64,000 nt of DNA from Bacteroidota bacterium. GTDB taxonomy: Bacteria > Bacteroidota > Bacteroidia > Bacteroidales > PUMT01. The notes under the pieces are model-generated. The model was not told the origin of the DNA. It worked only from the letters and a program-made list of their open reading frames with translations, and ran no database searches. The position numbers were made by a program, and so were the translations under genes. Of this stretch, positions 1 through 9,889 are shown in pieces (position 1 is the stretch's first letter; every line of letters begins with the position of its first letter). The stretch lies in contig PWHJ01000122.1 in NCBI GenBank assembly GCA_003554865.1, positions 122,398 through 186,397 of the forward strand, in the 5' to 3' direction.

Positions 1-43
1 AATCCTGTACACGGAACTCGTACGGTTTTTTAAGTAATATAAC

Positions 44-66
44 ATACTGTAACGGCGTTACAGTAT
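44..66. promoter_or_regulatory. Perfect 10-bp inverted repeat with 3-nt centre (ATACTGTAAC-GGC-GTTACAGTAT), 17 bp before exbD
   Basis: Read directly from the sequence; either an operator-like palindrome or an intercistronic hairpin. Confidence 0.6.
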
Positions 67-83
67 AAAAAACAAATACTATT

Positions 84-662
84 ATGGCAAGAGAAACTCC
101 AGAAGTACCTATGGCCTCACTGGCAGACATCGCGTTCATGCTGCTGATATTCTTCCTGGTGGCTACCACCATGGATATCGATCAAGGGCTGCAACGCGTT
201 CTGCCACCGATGCCGGATGAAGAAGAAATACCGGAGGATCAGCAGATAAGGGAACGTAACGTACTGGTGGTACTTGTTAACGCAAGGGATCAGTTGATGG
301 TTGAAGGTGAACCAACTCCTATTGCACAGCTCAGGGATAGAGCAAAAGAGTTTATAGAGAATCCAGAAGATGATCCTAACCTGCCTGAAAAGGAGACGAT
401 AGACGTTCCCTATCTGGGTGAGGTATATACCCCGACAACTGCAGTCATTTCACTGCAAAACGACCGGGGAACCTCTTACGGCATGTATATAAGGGTTCAA
501 AACGAACTTACTGCCGCATATAACGAACTAAGGGATGATTTGGCCATGGAACATTTTGGCCGCCCCTTCAATAGGCTTACTGATTCACAACAGGAAGCCA
601 TTCGTGAGGTTTACCCGATGACCATTTCAGAAGCTGAACCCAGAGAAGTAGGAGGAAACTAA
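84..662 (+). CDS. exbD: Biopolymer transporter ExbD/TolR family protein
   Basis: N-terminal PMASLADIAFMLLIFFLVATTM anchor typical of ExbD/TolR. Confidence 0.9.
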   Translation: MARETPEVPMASLADIAFMLLIFFLVATTMDIDQGLQRVLPPMPDEEEIPEDQQIRERNVLVVLVNARDQLMVEGEPTPIAQLRDRAKEFIENPEDDPNLPEKETIDVPYLGEVYTPTTAVISLQNDRGTSYGMYIRVQNELTAAYNELRDDLAMEHFGRPFNRLTDSQQEAIREVYPMTISEAEPREVGGN

Positions 663-664
663 CA

Positions 665-1147
665 ATGAGTACAAAAAAAGGAAAATTTAGAAAAAAAAGC
701 AAAAAAGTACCCACTATAAGTGCTGCATCACTACCCGATATAGTGTTCATGCTTTTGATCTTCTTTATGGTCAGCACGACCATGAGAGAGGTGAGAGTAA
801 TGGTTCAGCAATCATTACCTGAGGCAACAGAGGTGACAAACCTTGAAAGAAGGTCGCTTGTGAGTAACATATATATCGGATCTCCGCAGCCTGCTTATCA
901 GGACCTGTACGGTACATCACCACGTATTCAGCTTGACGACTCATTTGCCGATGTTGAAGATATTGCAGAGTTCATCGCAAGTGAAAGGGAAGAAATGGAT
1001 GAATCAGAGATCCCTCACATGACAACTTCTCTGAGGGTGGACGAATACACTACCATGGGAGTTGTCACCGATGTCAAACAAGCTCTTAGGCGGGCAAATG
1101 CCCTTAGGATAAATTATTCAACAAGAGAAACAGAAGCTGTATACTAA
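665..1147 (+). CDS. exbD: Second ExbD/TolR family protein
   Basis: ISAASLPDIVFMLLIFFMVSTTMRE anchor; tandem with the preceding exbD. Confidence 0.9.
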   Translation: MSTKKGKFRKKSKKVPTISAASLPDIVFMLLIFFMVSTTMREVRVMVQQSLPEATEVTNLERRSLVSNIYIGSPQPAYQDLYGTSPRIQLDDSFADVEDIAEFIASEREEMDESEIPHMTTSLRVDEYTTMGVVTDVKQALRRANALRINYSTRETEAVY

Positions 1148-1170
1148 TTATAAGCTTAATGTGCATGAAA

Positions 1171-1205
1171 AAGGGGGCGTCTCAAAAAGAGGCCCCCTTT
1201 TTTTG
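1171..1205 (+). terminator. Rho-independent terminator after the exbD pair
   Basis: GGGGGC..GCCCCC stem followed by T-run (ggggggcgtctcaaaaagaggcccccttttttt-type). Confidence 0.9.
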
Positions 1206-1383
1206 TCTGAATACCACATCTGCCTCAAAGATAAATAAAGTGGTAAGATAAAGTTTCACCCAAACAGCGGTACAATCCCGCCGGGTAAATCCTGAGATTT
1301 GTGACCCCGGCGGAATTGTCTCGCAAAACCCACAGGCCGCTCGACGATCCCGCCGTTTAAAATATCGTGATCATTGTATTCTG

Positions 1384-1457
1384 TGACCCCGGCGGGATTC
1401 AAACCCACGACCTTCAGAACCGGAATCTGACGTTCTATTCAGCTGAACTACGGGGTC
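1384..1457 (-). tRNA. tRNA-Arg (anticodon CCG)
   Basis: Reverse complement folds as cloverleaf GACCCCG..GTTC/GAAC..TCAGA-TTCCGGT-TCTGA..GTGGG/CCCGC..CGGGGTC-A. Confidence 0.93.
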
Positions 1458-1586
1458 AGTTAAAATGCGAAATTAATAAATTTTATCAGCTTGAGAAAAT
1501 GCTAAGTTTAAATAAAAAACTTGTATCCAAAATTTTGCCAAAGTTTTTCTAATTTCGCAGAAATAAATTCAAACCTGGAGTACAAG

Positions 1587-4370
1587 ATGGATTATAATTT
1601 TACTGAAATAGAAAAAAAATGGCAGGAATACTGGGAACAAAACCAGATATTTGAAGTTGAGATTGATAATTCAAGGCCCAAATATTACGTGCTTGACATG
1701 TTCCCATACCCTTCCGGTGCAGGACTTCATGTAGGACATCCGTTGGGATATATTGCATCTGATATATATTCAAGATACAAACGCCATTGCGGATTCAATG
1801 TTCTTCACCCTATGGGGTTTGACGCATTCGGATTGCCGGCAGAACAATATGCTATCCAAACCGGACAGCATCCTGCAATTACCACCAACAATAATATCAG
1901 TCGTTACCGCAAACAGATGCTGAAAATAGGGTTCTCCTACGACTGGAGCAGAGAGGTGAAAACATGTGACCCTAAATATTACAAATGGACGCAATGGGCT
2001 TTCATAAAAATGTTCAAGCACTGGTTCAACAATAAAACCAACAAAGCTGAACCTATTGATAAGCTGATCGAAATATTTGAAAAAGAAGGGAACCTAAACG
2101 TTGACGCAGCTTGTAACAAATGTCGCCAGTTTGACAGCCGGCAGTGGAAAACTATGAGCGAAAAACAGCGGCAGGAGATCCTGCTTCATTACCGGCTTGC
2201 CTATCAGGCCGAAACTATGGTAAACTGGTGCCCCGAACTCGGGACCGTTCTTGCAAACGACGAAGTAAAAGAGGGCGTCTCATTAAGGGGCGGTCATCCG
2301 GTGTTTCAAAAAAAAATGAAGCAATGGTTCCTGAGGGTTACGGCCTACGCTGAAAGATTGCTCGATGGACTAGAAGAGCTTCAATGGAGCGAATCACTTA
2401 AAGAGATACAAAGAAACTGGATAGGCAGATCCGAAGGGGCTTCCATCTGGTTTGAAATTGCACCTCTTGAGAGTGGAAAACAGATTGACGAAACTATAGA
2501 GGTATTCACAACAAGGCCCGATACCATCTTCGGTGCTACATACATGGTTTTGGCCCCAGAACACAGCCTTGTTGAAAAAATTACTGCCGGGGAATACAAA
2601 AATGGAGTAAAGAAATATATTGAAGAAACAAATAAAAAAACTGAAAGGGAAAGGCTGGAAGAAGCCGGCTCAATTACAGGCCAATTTACCGGGGCCTATG
2701 CAAAACACCCCTTTTCTGGAGATCTTATTCCGATATGGATCAGTGACTATGTGCTCTCCGACTACGGAACAGGAGCTATAATGGCTGTTCCTGCCCACGA
2801 CAGCCGCGACTACGACTTTGCAAAACATTTCAGCCTTCCGATAACCGAAGTAATTTCAGGGGGGGATATATCAGAGGGTGCCTATGACAGCTTAGAAGGG
2901 ACCCTTGTAAACTCAAACTTCCTTAACGGCCTGAAAGTAGTGGACGCCATCAACAAGGTGATTTCCGAACTTGAGAGGCAGGGAATAGGTGAAAAAAAAA
3001 TAAATTACCGCATTCGCGATGCAATATTCAGCAGGCAGCGCTACTGGGGCGAACCTTTTCCCGTGTACTACAAGAATGATATACCCTATGTACTTGAGGA
3101 GGATCAACTTCCCCTTGTACTGCCGGAAGTCGACTCTTATCAGCCGACCGAAGAAGGGGAGCCGCCGCTTGCCCGTGCCAAAAACTGGAAAACAAAGGAA
3201 GGCTATCCCCTTGAAGTAAGCACAATGCCGGGATTTGCCGGCTCATCAGCCTATTATATAAGATATATGGATCCGCACAACGAAAAAGAGCTTGTTTCCA
3301 AAGAGGCAAATGAGTACTGGAGGGATGTGGATCTTTACATTGGAGGCACCGAACATGCTACAGGGCACCTTATATACTCACGTTTCTGGAATAAATTTCT
3401 CTACGATACAGGGATGGTCTGCAGAGAAGAACCATTTAAGAAACTCGTAAACCAGGGGATGATACACGGCAGATCAAACTTTGTTTACCGTATCAAAAAC
3501 ACAAATAAATTTGTATCCAGCAACCTGAAGGATAAATATGATGTCACCCCTATCCATGTTGACATTAACCTGGTACACAATGACATACTTGACACAGGGG
3601 CATTCAGGAAATGGAGCCCTGAATACAGAGATGCGGAATTTATACTCGAAGAGGATGGTAAGTACCATTGCGGCCACGCAATCGAAAAAATGTCAAAATC
3701 AATGTACAATGTCGTAACCCCTGATGAGATAATAGAACAATACGGAGCAGATACTCTGAGAATGTATGAAATGTTCCTGGGTCCGATTGACCAGTCCAAA
3801 CCCTGGGACACAAAAGGCATTGAGGGAGTTCATAAATTTTTAAAGAAAACCTGGCGACTCTTCCATGACAAAAATAATAAACCTAACATATCAGAAGAAA
3901 ACCCTACTGAGGAAGAATTAAAAATTTTGCATACTGCAATAAAAAAAGTAACAGAAGATATTGAACGTTTTTCTTTCAATACCTCTGTCAGCGCCTTTAT
4001 GATTTGCGTAAACCACCTTTATTCACTCAAATGTAACAAGCGCAAAATACTTGAGGATTTGATAATTATTCTTTCTCCTTTTGCACCGCACATCAGTGAA
4101 GAATTATGGAGAGTACTGGGTAAAAAAGAGAGTATAGCAGATGCTCCTTTCCCCGAATACAACCCTTCATACCTGAAGGAAGATCTCAAAAAATATCCGA
4201 TAACTTTCAACGGCAAGGTAAAACTCAATCTTGAGCTTCCAGCAGGACTCTCACCCGGTGAAATTGAAGAAAAAGTGATAAATGATGAAAATGTAAAAAA
4301 ATACCTGGGTGAGAAAAAAGTAAAAAAAGTAATAGTCGTACCTGATAAAATAGTAAACATAGTAGTTTAA
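1587..4370 (+). CDS. leuS: Leucine--tRNA ligase
   Basis: [12 protein letters not shown] (HIGH), KMSKS, class I editing domain; start chosen at [13 protein letters not shown] inside the longer ORF. Confidence 0.97.
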   Translation: MDYNFTEIEKKWQEYWEQNQIFEVEIDNSRPKYYVLDMFPYPSGAGLHVGHPLGYIASDIYSRYKRHCGFNVLHPMGFDAFGLPAEQYAIQTGQHPAITTNNNISRYRKQMLKIGFSYDWSREVKTCDPKYYKWTQWAFIKMFKHWFNNKTNKAEPIDKLIEIFEKEGNLNVDAACNKCRQFDSRQWKTMSEKQRQEILLHYRLAYQAETMVNWCPELGTVLANDEVKEGVSLRGGHPVFQKKMKQWFLRVTAYAERLLDGLEELQWSESLKEIQRNWIGRSEGASIWFEIAPLESGKQIDETIEVFTTRPDTIFGATYMVLAPEHSLVEKITAGEYKNGVKKYIEETNKKTERERLEEAGSITGQFTGAYAKHPFSGDLIPIWISDYVLSDYGTGAIMAVPAHDSRDYDFAKHFSLPITEVISGGDISEGAYDSLEGTLVNSNFLNGLKVVDAINKVISELERQGIGEKKINYRIRDAIFSRQRYWGEPFPVYYKNDIPYVLEEDQLPLVLPEVDSYQPTEEGEPPLARAKNWKTKEGYPLEVSTMPGFAGSSAYYIRYMDPHNEKELVSKEANEYWRDVDLYIGGTEHATGHLIYSRFWNKFLYDTGMVCREEPFKKLVNQGMIHGRSNFVYRIKNTNKFVSSNLKDKYDVTPIHVDINLVHNDILDTGAFRKWSPEYRDAEFILEEDGKYHCGHAIEKMSKSMYNVVTPDEIIEQYGADTLRMYEMFLGPIDQSKPWDTKGIEGVHKFLKKTWRLFHDKNNKPNISEENPTEEELKILHTAIKKVTEDIERFSFNTSVSAFMICVNHLYSLKCNKRKILEDLIIILSPFAPHISEELWRVLGKKESIADAPFPEYNPSYLKEDLKKYPITFNGKVKLNLELPAGLSPGEIEEKVINDENVKKYLGEKKVKKVIVVPDKIVNIVV

Positions 4371-4617
4371 AAAAGTAACTTTGTCAGGTGTCTGATAATT
4401 AAACGCCGGATCTGCACAAATCAGGTTTACCAAGCTAACATTCAACAAGTTAACACAATATGTCAATTGGCCGTATTAACGCCCATTTTTGTTCATGTTA
4501 TTTTGTCTGACCTAGTTTGATGCGGTTTTTCACAGGCAAATGCCTTCAAGTTTGAAGAAGCTTTTGGTATTATTTTTCAAATAAAATCCAATAAACAAAA
4601 AAATTACACCTCTTAAT

Positions 4618-5472
4618 ATGAGAAACCTGTTTAAATGGGTACGTACCTATATAATTATAACTTTAGGCCTGTTCCTGCATGCACTTGGGTGGACAGCCTT
4701 TCTGATTCCTGCAGAAATTACCGGAGGCGGGATTACAGGTGTCGCTACACTTATTTATTATGCATCCGGTTTTCCCATTGGCTTAAGTTACTTTGTAATT
4801 AACTCCTTCTTTCTTTTAATCTCTTTTCGCTTACTGGGTATTGGCTTTGGAATAAAAACAATCGTTGCAGTTGCTTTGTTGTCTTTTATACTGGGACTTC
4901 TTCAGCAAATAATCACTGAACCTGTAGTACACGACACATTTTTGTCAACTGTAATAGGAGGCATGCTTGCCGGTGCGGGGGTCGGGGTTGTTTTTACCCA
5001 GGGGGGCAGTACCGGGGGTACCGACAATATTGCAATGATAATCAACAAATACAAAAACATAACACCCGGTAGAATAATACTTTATCTTGACCTGATAATA
5101 ATTTCCTCTTCTTATTTTATATTCGGATCAATTGAAAAAATTGTCTACGGCTACGTAACAATGGCTGTAGTAGCATATGCTATAGACATGGTGCTTTCAG
5201 GCTCAAAGCAAACTTATCAGCTTTTTGTTTTCTCACCCAAATATGAAGAAATTGCCAATAATATCGCCGAAAATGTAAAAAGGGGGATAACCCTCATTGA
5301 CGCTGAAGGATGGTACACCAAACAAAAAACAAAAATAGTTATGGTCATGATCCGCAAGCATGAAACCAATGATATCCTTAAAATAGTAAAAAAAATTGAC
5401 CCGGATGCTTTTGTTTCACAAAACAATGTTATGGGTGTTTACGGAAAAGGGTTCGATGTTTTGAAGCACTGA
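4618..5472 (+). CDS. YitT family membrane protein (DUF161 plus DUF2179)
   Basis: GWTAFLIPAEITGGGITGVATL and C-terminal DUF2179-like region. Confidence 0.9.
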   Translation: MRNLFKWVRTYIIITLGLFLHALGWTAFLIPAEITGGGITGVATLIYYASGFPIGLSYFVINSFFLLISFRLLGIGFGIKTIVAVALLSFILGLLQQIITEPVVHDTFLSTVIGGMLAGAGVGVVFTQGGSTGGTDNIAMIINKYKNITPGRIILYLDLIIISSSYFIFGSIEKIVYGYVTMAVVAYAIDMVLSGSKQTYQLFVFSPKYEEIANNIAENVKRGITLIDAEGWYTKQKTKIVMVMIRKHETNDILKIVKKIDPDAFVSQNNVMGVYGKGFDVLKH

Positions 5473-5478
5473 CAAGGG

Positions 5479-5511
5479 AAAAATTACGGTAAACCTCCGG
5501 TAATTTTTTTA
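5479..5511 (+). terminator. Probable terminator after the YitT gene
   Basis: AAATTACGG-taaacct-CCGGTAATTTTTTT stem with T-run. Confidence 0.75.
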
Positions 5512-5597
5512 ATCTGAAGAGTGATTTTTCCCCGTTTTTATGCAACCCACAACTGCTGAAATATGTAAAAGTTTATTATAGGCAAATTATACCTTAA

Positions 5598-6866
5598 ATG
5601 AACAAAAAAGGAAAGCTGATATTTTTATTTCTCGTCGCTGCATCTGTTATCATTGTGGTCCATTTTGTGCAAACCAATTTCACAAACGGACCCCTTGCAG
5701 AAGGTGATCTGCTTGTCAGTGCTGATACGGTTGAAACCGAAAATATCGAAATCGAAAAGGAATACGGTATAGCCGTTGATTCTTTCCATATTATAAGAGG
5801 GCGAATAAACCGCAATCAAAACCTCGCCTCAATACTTTCAAAATTTAACGTAAGTAATCTGACAATTCACAATATTTCCCTTTTACCTAAAGAGGTTTTT
5901 GATGCAAGGCGAATTCGTGCAGGCAATAATTATGCACTTTTTATTGACAGAATTGACAGCAACTCAGTTCACTACTTTGTTTATGAAAAAAACAATGTGG
6001 ATTTTGTACGTATTCATCTAAAAGACAGCATAATTGCCGAAACAGGAAGTAAAGAAATTAATACTGAACGTAAAACTGCAAGCGGAACAATAAAAACCTC
6101 GCTTTGGCATACCATAACCGGTAACGGCTTAGACCCGATGATTGCCATTAAACTCTCTGAAATATATGCATGGAGTGTTGATTTTTTCAGATTGCAGCCG
6201 GGAGATCACTTCAAAATAATATACGATCACCATTATGTGGAGGATAATCCCATTGGGATAGGCGATATACATGCCGCTTATTTTAACCACAGGGAAGAAT
6301 GTAACTATGCAATTCCATTTGAGCAGGATGGGGTTTTAAGCTTTTACGATATAGAAGGGAACAGTCTGAGAAGAACTTTTCTCAAAGCTCCCCTGCGCTA
6401 CAGCAGGATTAGTTCCGGTTTTTCCCATTCACGAATGCACCCGGTTCTGGGTGTACGCAGGCCACATCATGGAGTTGACTATGTTGCCCCTGCAGGAACC
6501 CCGGTTTACGCAATAGGGGATGGTGAAATAATTGAAACTTCATACCGTCGTGCAGAAGGCCGCATGATAAGAATAAGACACAACAGCGTTTACACTTCCG
6601 GCTATCTGCATCTGCAAAATTTCGCAGAAAATATTAAGCCGGGAGTTGAGGTCAAACAGGGAGATGTTATCGGATATGTCGGCTCAACTGGAGTTTCAAC
6701 AGGCCCTCATCTTGATTTCAGAATGTGGAGACACGGCCAGCCTGTTAACCCCCTTAGCATTGAATCACCTCCTGTTGAACCGGTAAGGATAGAAAAAATG
6801 GAAGCATTTGAAAATGTCAGGGAAAAATGGCTGAAAGAAATGGAAAAGTTAAATCTCAGCCATTAG
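5598..6866 (+). CDS. M23 family metallopeptidase (murein hydrolase-like)
   Basis: SRMHPVLGVRRPHHGVDYVAPAGTPV and GVSTGPHLDFRMW motifs; N-terminal signal/TM. Confidence 0.92.
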   Translation: MNKKGKLIFLFLVAASVIIVVHFVQTNFTNGPLAEGDLLVSADTVETENIEIEKEYGIAVDSFHIIRGRINRNQNLASILSKFNVSNLTIHNISLLPKEVFDARRIRAGNNYALFIDRIDSNSVHYFVYEKNNVDFVRIHLKDSIIAETGSKEINTERKTASGTIKTSLWHTITGNGLDPMIAIKLSEIYAWSVDFFRLQPGDHFKIIYDHHYVEDNPIGIGDIHAAYFNHREECNYAIPFEQDGVLSFYDIEGNSLRRTFLKAPLRYSRISSGFSHSRMHPVLGVRRPHHGVDYVAPAGTPVYAIGDGEIIETSYRRAEGRMIRIRHNSVYTSGYLHLQNFAENIKPGVEVKQGDVIGYVGSTGVSTGPHLDFRMWRHGQPVNPLSIESPPVEPVRIEKMEAFENVREKWLKEMEKLNLSH

Positions 6867-7418
6867 TTTTTCTATAACTTCCGGGTAATATTTATGCTCC
6901 AGTTCTTTTATCCTGGCCGAGAGGGTTTCAACTGTATCCCCTGGCAGCACTTCACAAGTGGCCTGAAAAATTATACTCCCTTTATCATACTCCTCGTTAA
7001 CGCAGTGAATGGTTATACCGGAAATTTTTTCGCCACTCTCAAGCACACTCCGGTGAACCTTATCACCATACATTCCCTTACCTCCATACTTGGGTAGAAG
7101 AGCAGGGTGAACATTAACTATACGGCCCTCAAACTCAGATATTAACCCCGGGGGTAAAAGCCATAAAAAGCCGGCAAGTGCAATAAAATCAATTTTATTT
7201 TTTCGAAGTATGCCGGTTATTTTATCCGTTTCATAAAACTCCTTTCTTGTAAAAACAACTGCGGGGATATTTTCCCTTTCTGCTCTCTCAATAACATACG
7301 CATCTGCGCGGTTGCAGAGAAGCAAGCTCACCTCAATACTGTCATGTTTTCGAAAATGGTCAACAACAGACTGAAAATTTGTGCCTGAACCTGAGGCAAA
7401 AACAGCAATACGCTTCAT
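6849..7418 (-). CDS. purN: Phosphoribosylglycinamide formyltransferase
   Basis: IAVFASGSGTNFQSV, FIALAGFLWLLP, VNVHPALLPKYGGKGMYG. Confidence 0.95.
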   Translation of the reverse strand: MKRIAVFASGSGTNFQSVVDHFRKHDSIEVSLLLCNRADAYVIERAERENIPAVVFTRKEFYETDKITGILRKNKIDFIALAGFLWLLPPGLISEFEGRIVNVHPALLPKYGGKGMYGDKVHRSVLESGEKISGITIHCVNEEYDKGSIIFQATCEVLPGDTVETLSARIKELEHKYYPEVIEKLMAEI

Positions 7419-7579
7419 TAAATTATTTATATTTTAGTAATAGTTTGCAAATGAATTTTATTAAACAATCCATATAAAGAGCCCAGAGGATTAAAAAAAA
7501 AATAAAAATGTTTGATAATTTTGCTTTATTGTATTTCTTTGCAAAGTTAAAATTTATTACTAATTAAAATTTTAAAGTT

Positions 7580-7816
7580 ATGTCAGACATTGCATCAAGA
7601 GTAAAAGCAATTATTGTAGATAAGCTTGGAGTTGATGAAAATGAGGTTACACCCGAAGCAAGCTTTACCAATGATTTAGGTGCAGACTCCCTGGATACGG
7701 TTGAATTGATAATGGAGTTCGAAAAGGAATTCAATATGTCTATACCGGACGACCAAGCTGAAAATATCGGCACCGTAGGCGAGGCTATCAAGTACCTTGA
7801 AGAAAACTCGAAATAG
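7580..7816 (+). CDS. acpP: Acyl carrier protein
   Basis: [19 protein letters not shown] phosphopantetheine site. Confidence 0.97.
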   Translation: MSDIASRVKAIIVDKLGVDENEVTPEASFTNDLGADSLDTVELIMEFEKEFNMSIPDDQAENIGTVGEAIKYLEENSK

Positions 7817-7955
7817 TATTACAGTCAGTTTTCAAATCAACCCTTTCGACAGTTTTTAAAAACACACGGGCGGTAAAATATCTTTGTCGCTTTTGTTTAT
7901 GAGCTGTTGAATATGTTTTATAAAACTTTTAATCTGTTATAAAAATTTTTTTAGA

Positions 7956-9209
7956 ATGGAATTAAAGCGAGTAGTAGTAACGGGTCTTGGAGCAATTACT
8001 CCACTGGGAAATAATGTGGAATCATATTGGAATAGCCTGAAAAACGGGGTAAGTGGTTCAGAGCTCATTACTCGCTTTGATACCACAAAATTTAAAACAA
8101 AATTTGCCTGCGAGGTTAAACAATACAAATCAACAGATTATTTTGACCGCAAAGAATCCAGAAAACTGGACCTTTATGCCCAGTATGCATTAATTGCAAC
8201 AGATGAAGCCGTAAAGGATTCAAAACTGGATATAAAATCGCTTAATGCTGATAAGGCTGGAGTTATATGGGCATCCGGAATAGGTGGAATTAATACTTTC
8301 CTGGATGAGATAAAAGGGTTTGTAAACGGGGATTATACACCCCGTTTCAACCCTTTCTTCATACCAAAGATGATATCGGATATCGCATCAGGTCATATTT
8401 CAATTAAATATGGATTTGAAGGGCCAAACTTCAGTACAGTATCAGCTTGTGCATCATCCACCAATGCTTTGATAGACGCTATGAACTACATCAGGCTTGG
8501 AAAAGCCGATCTATTTATCGCAGGAGGTTCGGAAGCCGCTATCAACGAAGCCGGAGTCGGCGGTTTCAATGCAATGCAGGCGATCTCGACAAACAACGAA
8601 AACTTTAAAACTGCATCAAAACCCTTTGATGCTTCGCGGGACGGATTTGTAATGGGAGAAGGAGGAGGTGCATTAATTCTTGAGGAATACGAGCATGCAG
8701 TTCGCCGTGGTGCACCTATTTACGCTGAACTGATCGGCGGGGGAATGTCGGCAGATGCCTACCATCTTACCGCACCGCAGCCGGAGGGCATAGGCGCCAC
8801 TAAAGTAATGAAATCAACAATTGCAGATGCAAACATCCGCCCTGAAGAGATAGACTACATTAATGCTCATGGAACGGCCACCCCACTGGGAGATATTGCC
8901 GAGACAAAAGGGATACTTAATGTATTTGGCGAGCATGCCTACAATTTGAATATCAGTGCGACCAAATCCATGCACGGGCACCTTCTGGGAGCTGCAGGAG
9001 CAATTGAGGCGATTGCAGCAATTTTTGCAATTAAAGAAGGAATCATCCCTCCAACTATAAATTTTGCCAACGAAGATCCCGAACTGGACAATAAATTGAA
9101 TTTCACTTTCAATGAAGCCCAGAAAAAGGATGTTAAAATGGTCCTGAGCAATAATTTTGGATTCGGTGGACACAACACCTCCGTAATCTTCAAAAAGTTT
9201 GAAGAATAA
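7956..9209 (+). CDS. fabF: Beta-ketoacyl-ACP synthase II
   Basis: VVVTGLGAITPLG, VSACASSTNAL, NAHGTATPLGD, SNNFGFGGHN. Confidence 0.97.
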   Translation: MELKRVVVTGLGAITPLGNNVESYWNSLKNGVSGSELITRFDTTKFKTKFACEVKQYKSTDYFDRKESRKLDLYAQYALIATDEAVKDSKLDIKSLNADKAGVIWASGIGGINTFLDEIKGFVNGDYTPRFNPFFIPKMISDIASGHISIKYGFEGPNFSTVSACASSTNALIDAMNYIRLGKADLFIAGGSEAAINEAGVGGFNAMQAISTNNENFKTASKPFDASRDGFVMGEGGGALILEEYEHAVRRGAPIYAELIGGGMSADAYHLTAPQPEGIGATKVMKSTIADANIRPEEIDYINAHGTATPLGDIAETKGILNVFGEHAYNLNISATKSMHGHLLGAAGAIEAIAAIFAIKEGIIPPTINFANEDPELDNKLNFTFNEAQKKDVKMVLSNNFGFGGHNTSVIFKKFEE

Positions 9210-9222
9210 TAGATTTTTTTGC

Positions 9223-9241
9223 CCAAATTGACACAATTTGG
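9223..9241. repeat. Perfect 8-bp inverted repeat CCAAATTG-aca-CAATTTGG between fabF and the next gene
   Basis: Read directly; preceded by a T-run, could be a weak terminator or processing hairpin. Confidence 0.5.
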
Positions 9242-9252
9242 AAGTCGGTTAA

Positions 9253-9684
9253 ATGAAAAAAAAGGTACACAAACTGTCAGAGCCTGTCGAACTCCCCTTC
9301 AGCCTGATCGGTGTTTCCTGTCATGAAAGCGACTACAGGCTGACATGGGCAATAAACCGCAAATTGGGTTTATCTTTTGAAAAAAAAGAAAATCATGTTA
9401 TAATTCACCCAAAATCCGGAGAAAAACTTGAGTTCTCAATGTTCTCCCATACAGATCCTGAAAAGTATCTTAAATTCAATATAATTTCAAACCGTTGCCA
9501 TAACGGCTTTCTCCTGGAAAAAATAAAGAACATAGATTATTTGATACAGATAATTGGTGATATATCGGATGCATCAATTAACACACTGGTATCAAATATC
9601 AGGAAAATCGATTTGATCTCAGCAGCTTTCCCTCTTACAGGAGATGAAAAGCAGAAATTTTCCCCCTTGCTTCCCTTGGAATAA
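9253..9684 (+). CDS. IPExxxVDY family protein
   Basis: Position after fabF and sequence style (FSLIGVSCHESDYRLTWAINRKLGL..). Confidence 0.75.
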   Translation: MKKKVHKLSEPVELPFSLIGVSCHESDYRLTWAINRKLGLSFEKKENHVIIHPKSGEKLEFSMFSHTDPEKYLKFNIISNRCHNGFLLEKIKNIDYLIQIIGDISDASINTLVSNIRKIDLISAAFPLTGDEKQKFSPLLPLE

Positions 9685-9791
9685 GGATAATACCTTATAA
9701 TTAAACATATAATTTTTTGTATCTTAAGAAAAATGAAGGGATGATCCTCCATTATCAATACAATTGCATGAAAAAATCAACGTTTAATATT

Positions 9792-9848
9792 TAAAACACA
9801 ATAATATACTGTAAAGTGTTTTATTTGAATGTGTTAAAAAGTGTTAAA
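9792..9848 (+). promoter_or_regulatory. Cluster of GTGTTWWA half-sites upstream of the two-component operon
   Basis: TAAAACAC (9792-9799), GTGTTTTA (9816-), GTGTTAAA (9831-), GTGTTAAA (9841-); last two exactly 10 bp apart. Confidence 0.55.
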
Positions 9849-9874
9849 TAACAATTAAACGAAATTTCCAAAGT

Positions 9875-9882
9875 TATATTTG
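9875..9882 (+). promoter_or_regulatory. Bacteroidetes -7 box TATATTTG before the histidine kinase
   Basis: Matches TAnnTTTG; 7 bp before the ATG; no TTTG -33 seen. Confidence 0.45.
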
Positions 9883-9889
9883 TAATAAC

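Noticed and set aside
1367-1552. 61-aa ORF (MIIVFCDPGGIQTHDLQNRNLTFYSAELRGQ..)
   Set aside because: It is translated from the antisense strand of tRNA-Arg; a common spurious ORF.
3421-3680. Apparent insertion before KMSKS in LeuRS
   Set aside because: An insertion of this kind ([21 protein letters not shown]..) is typical of Bacteroidetes LeuRS as far as I recall; not unusual.
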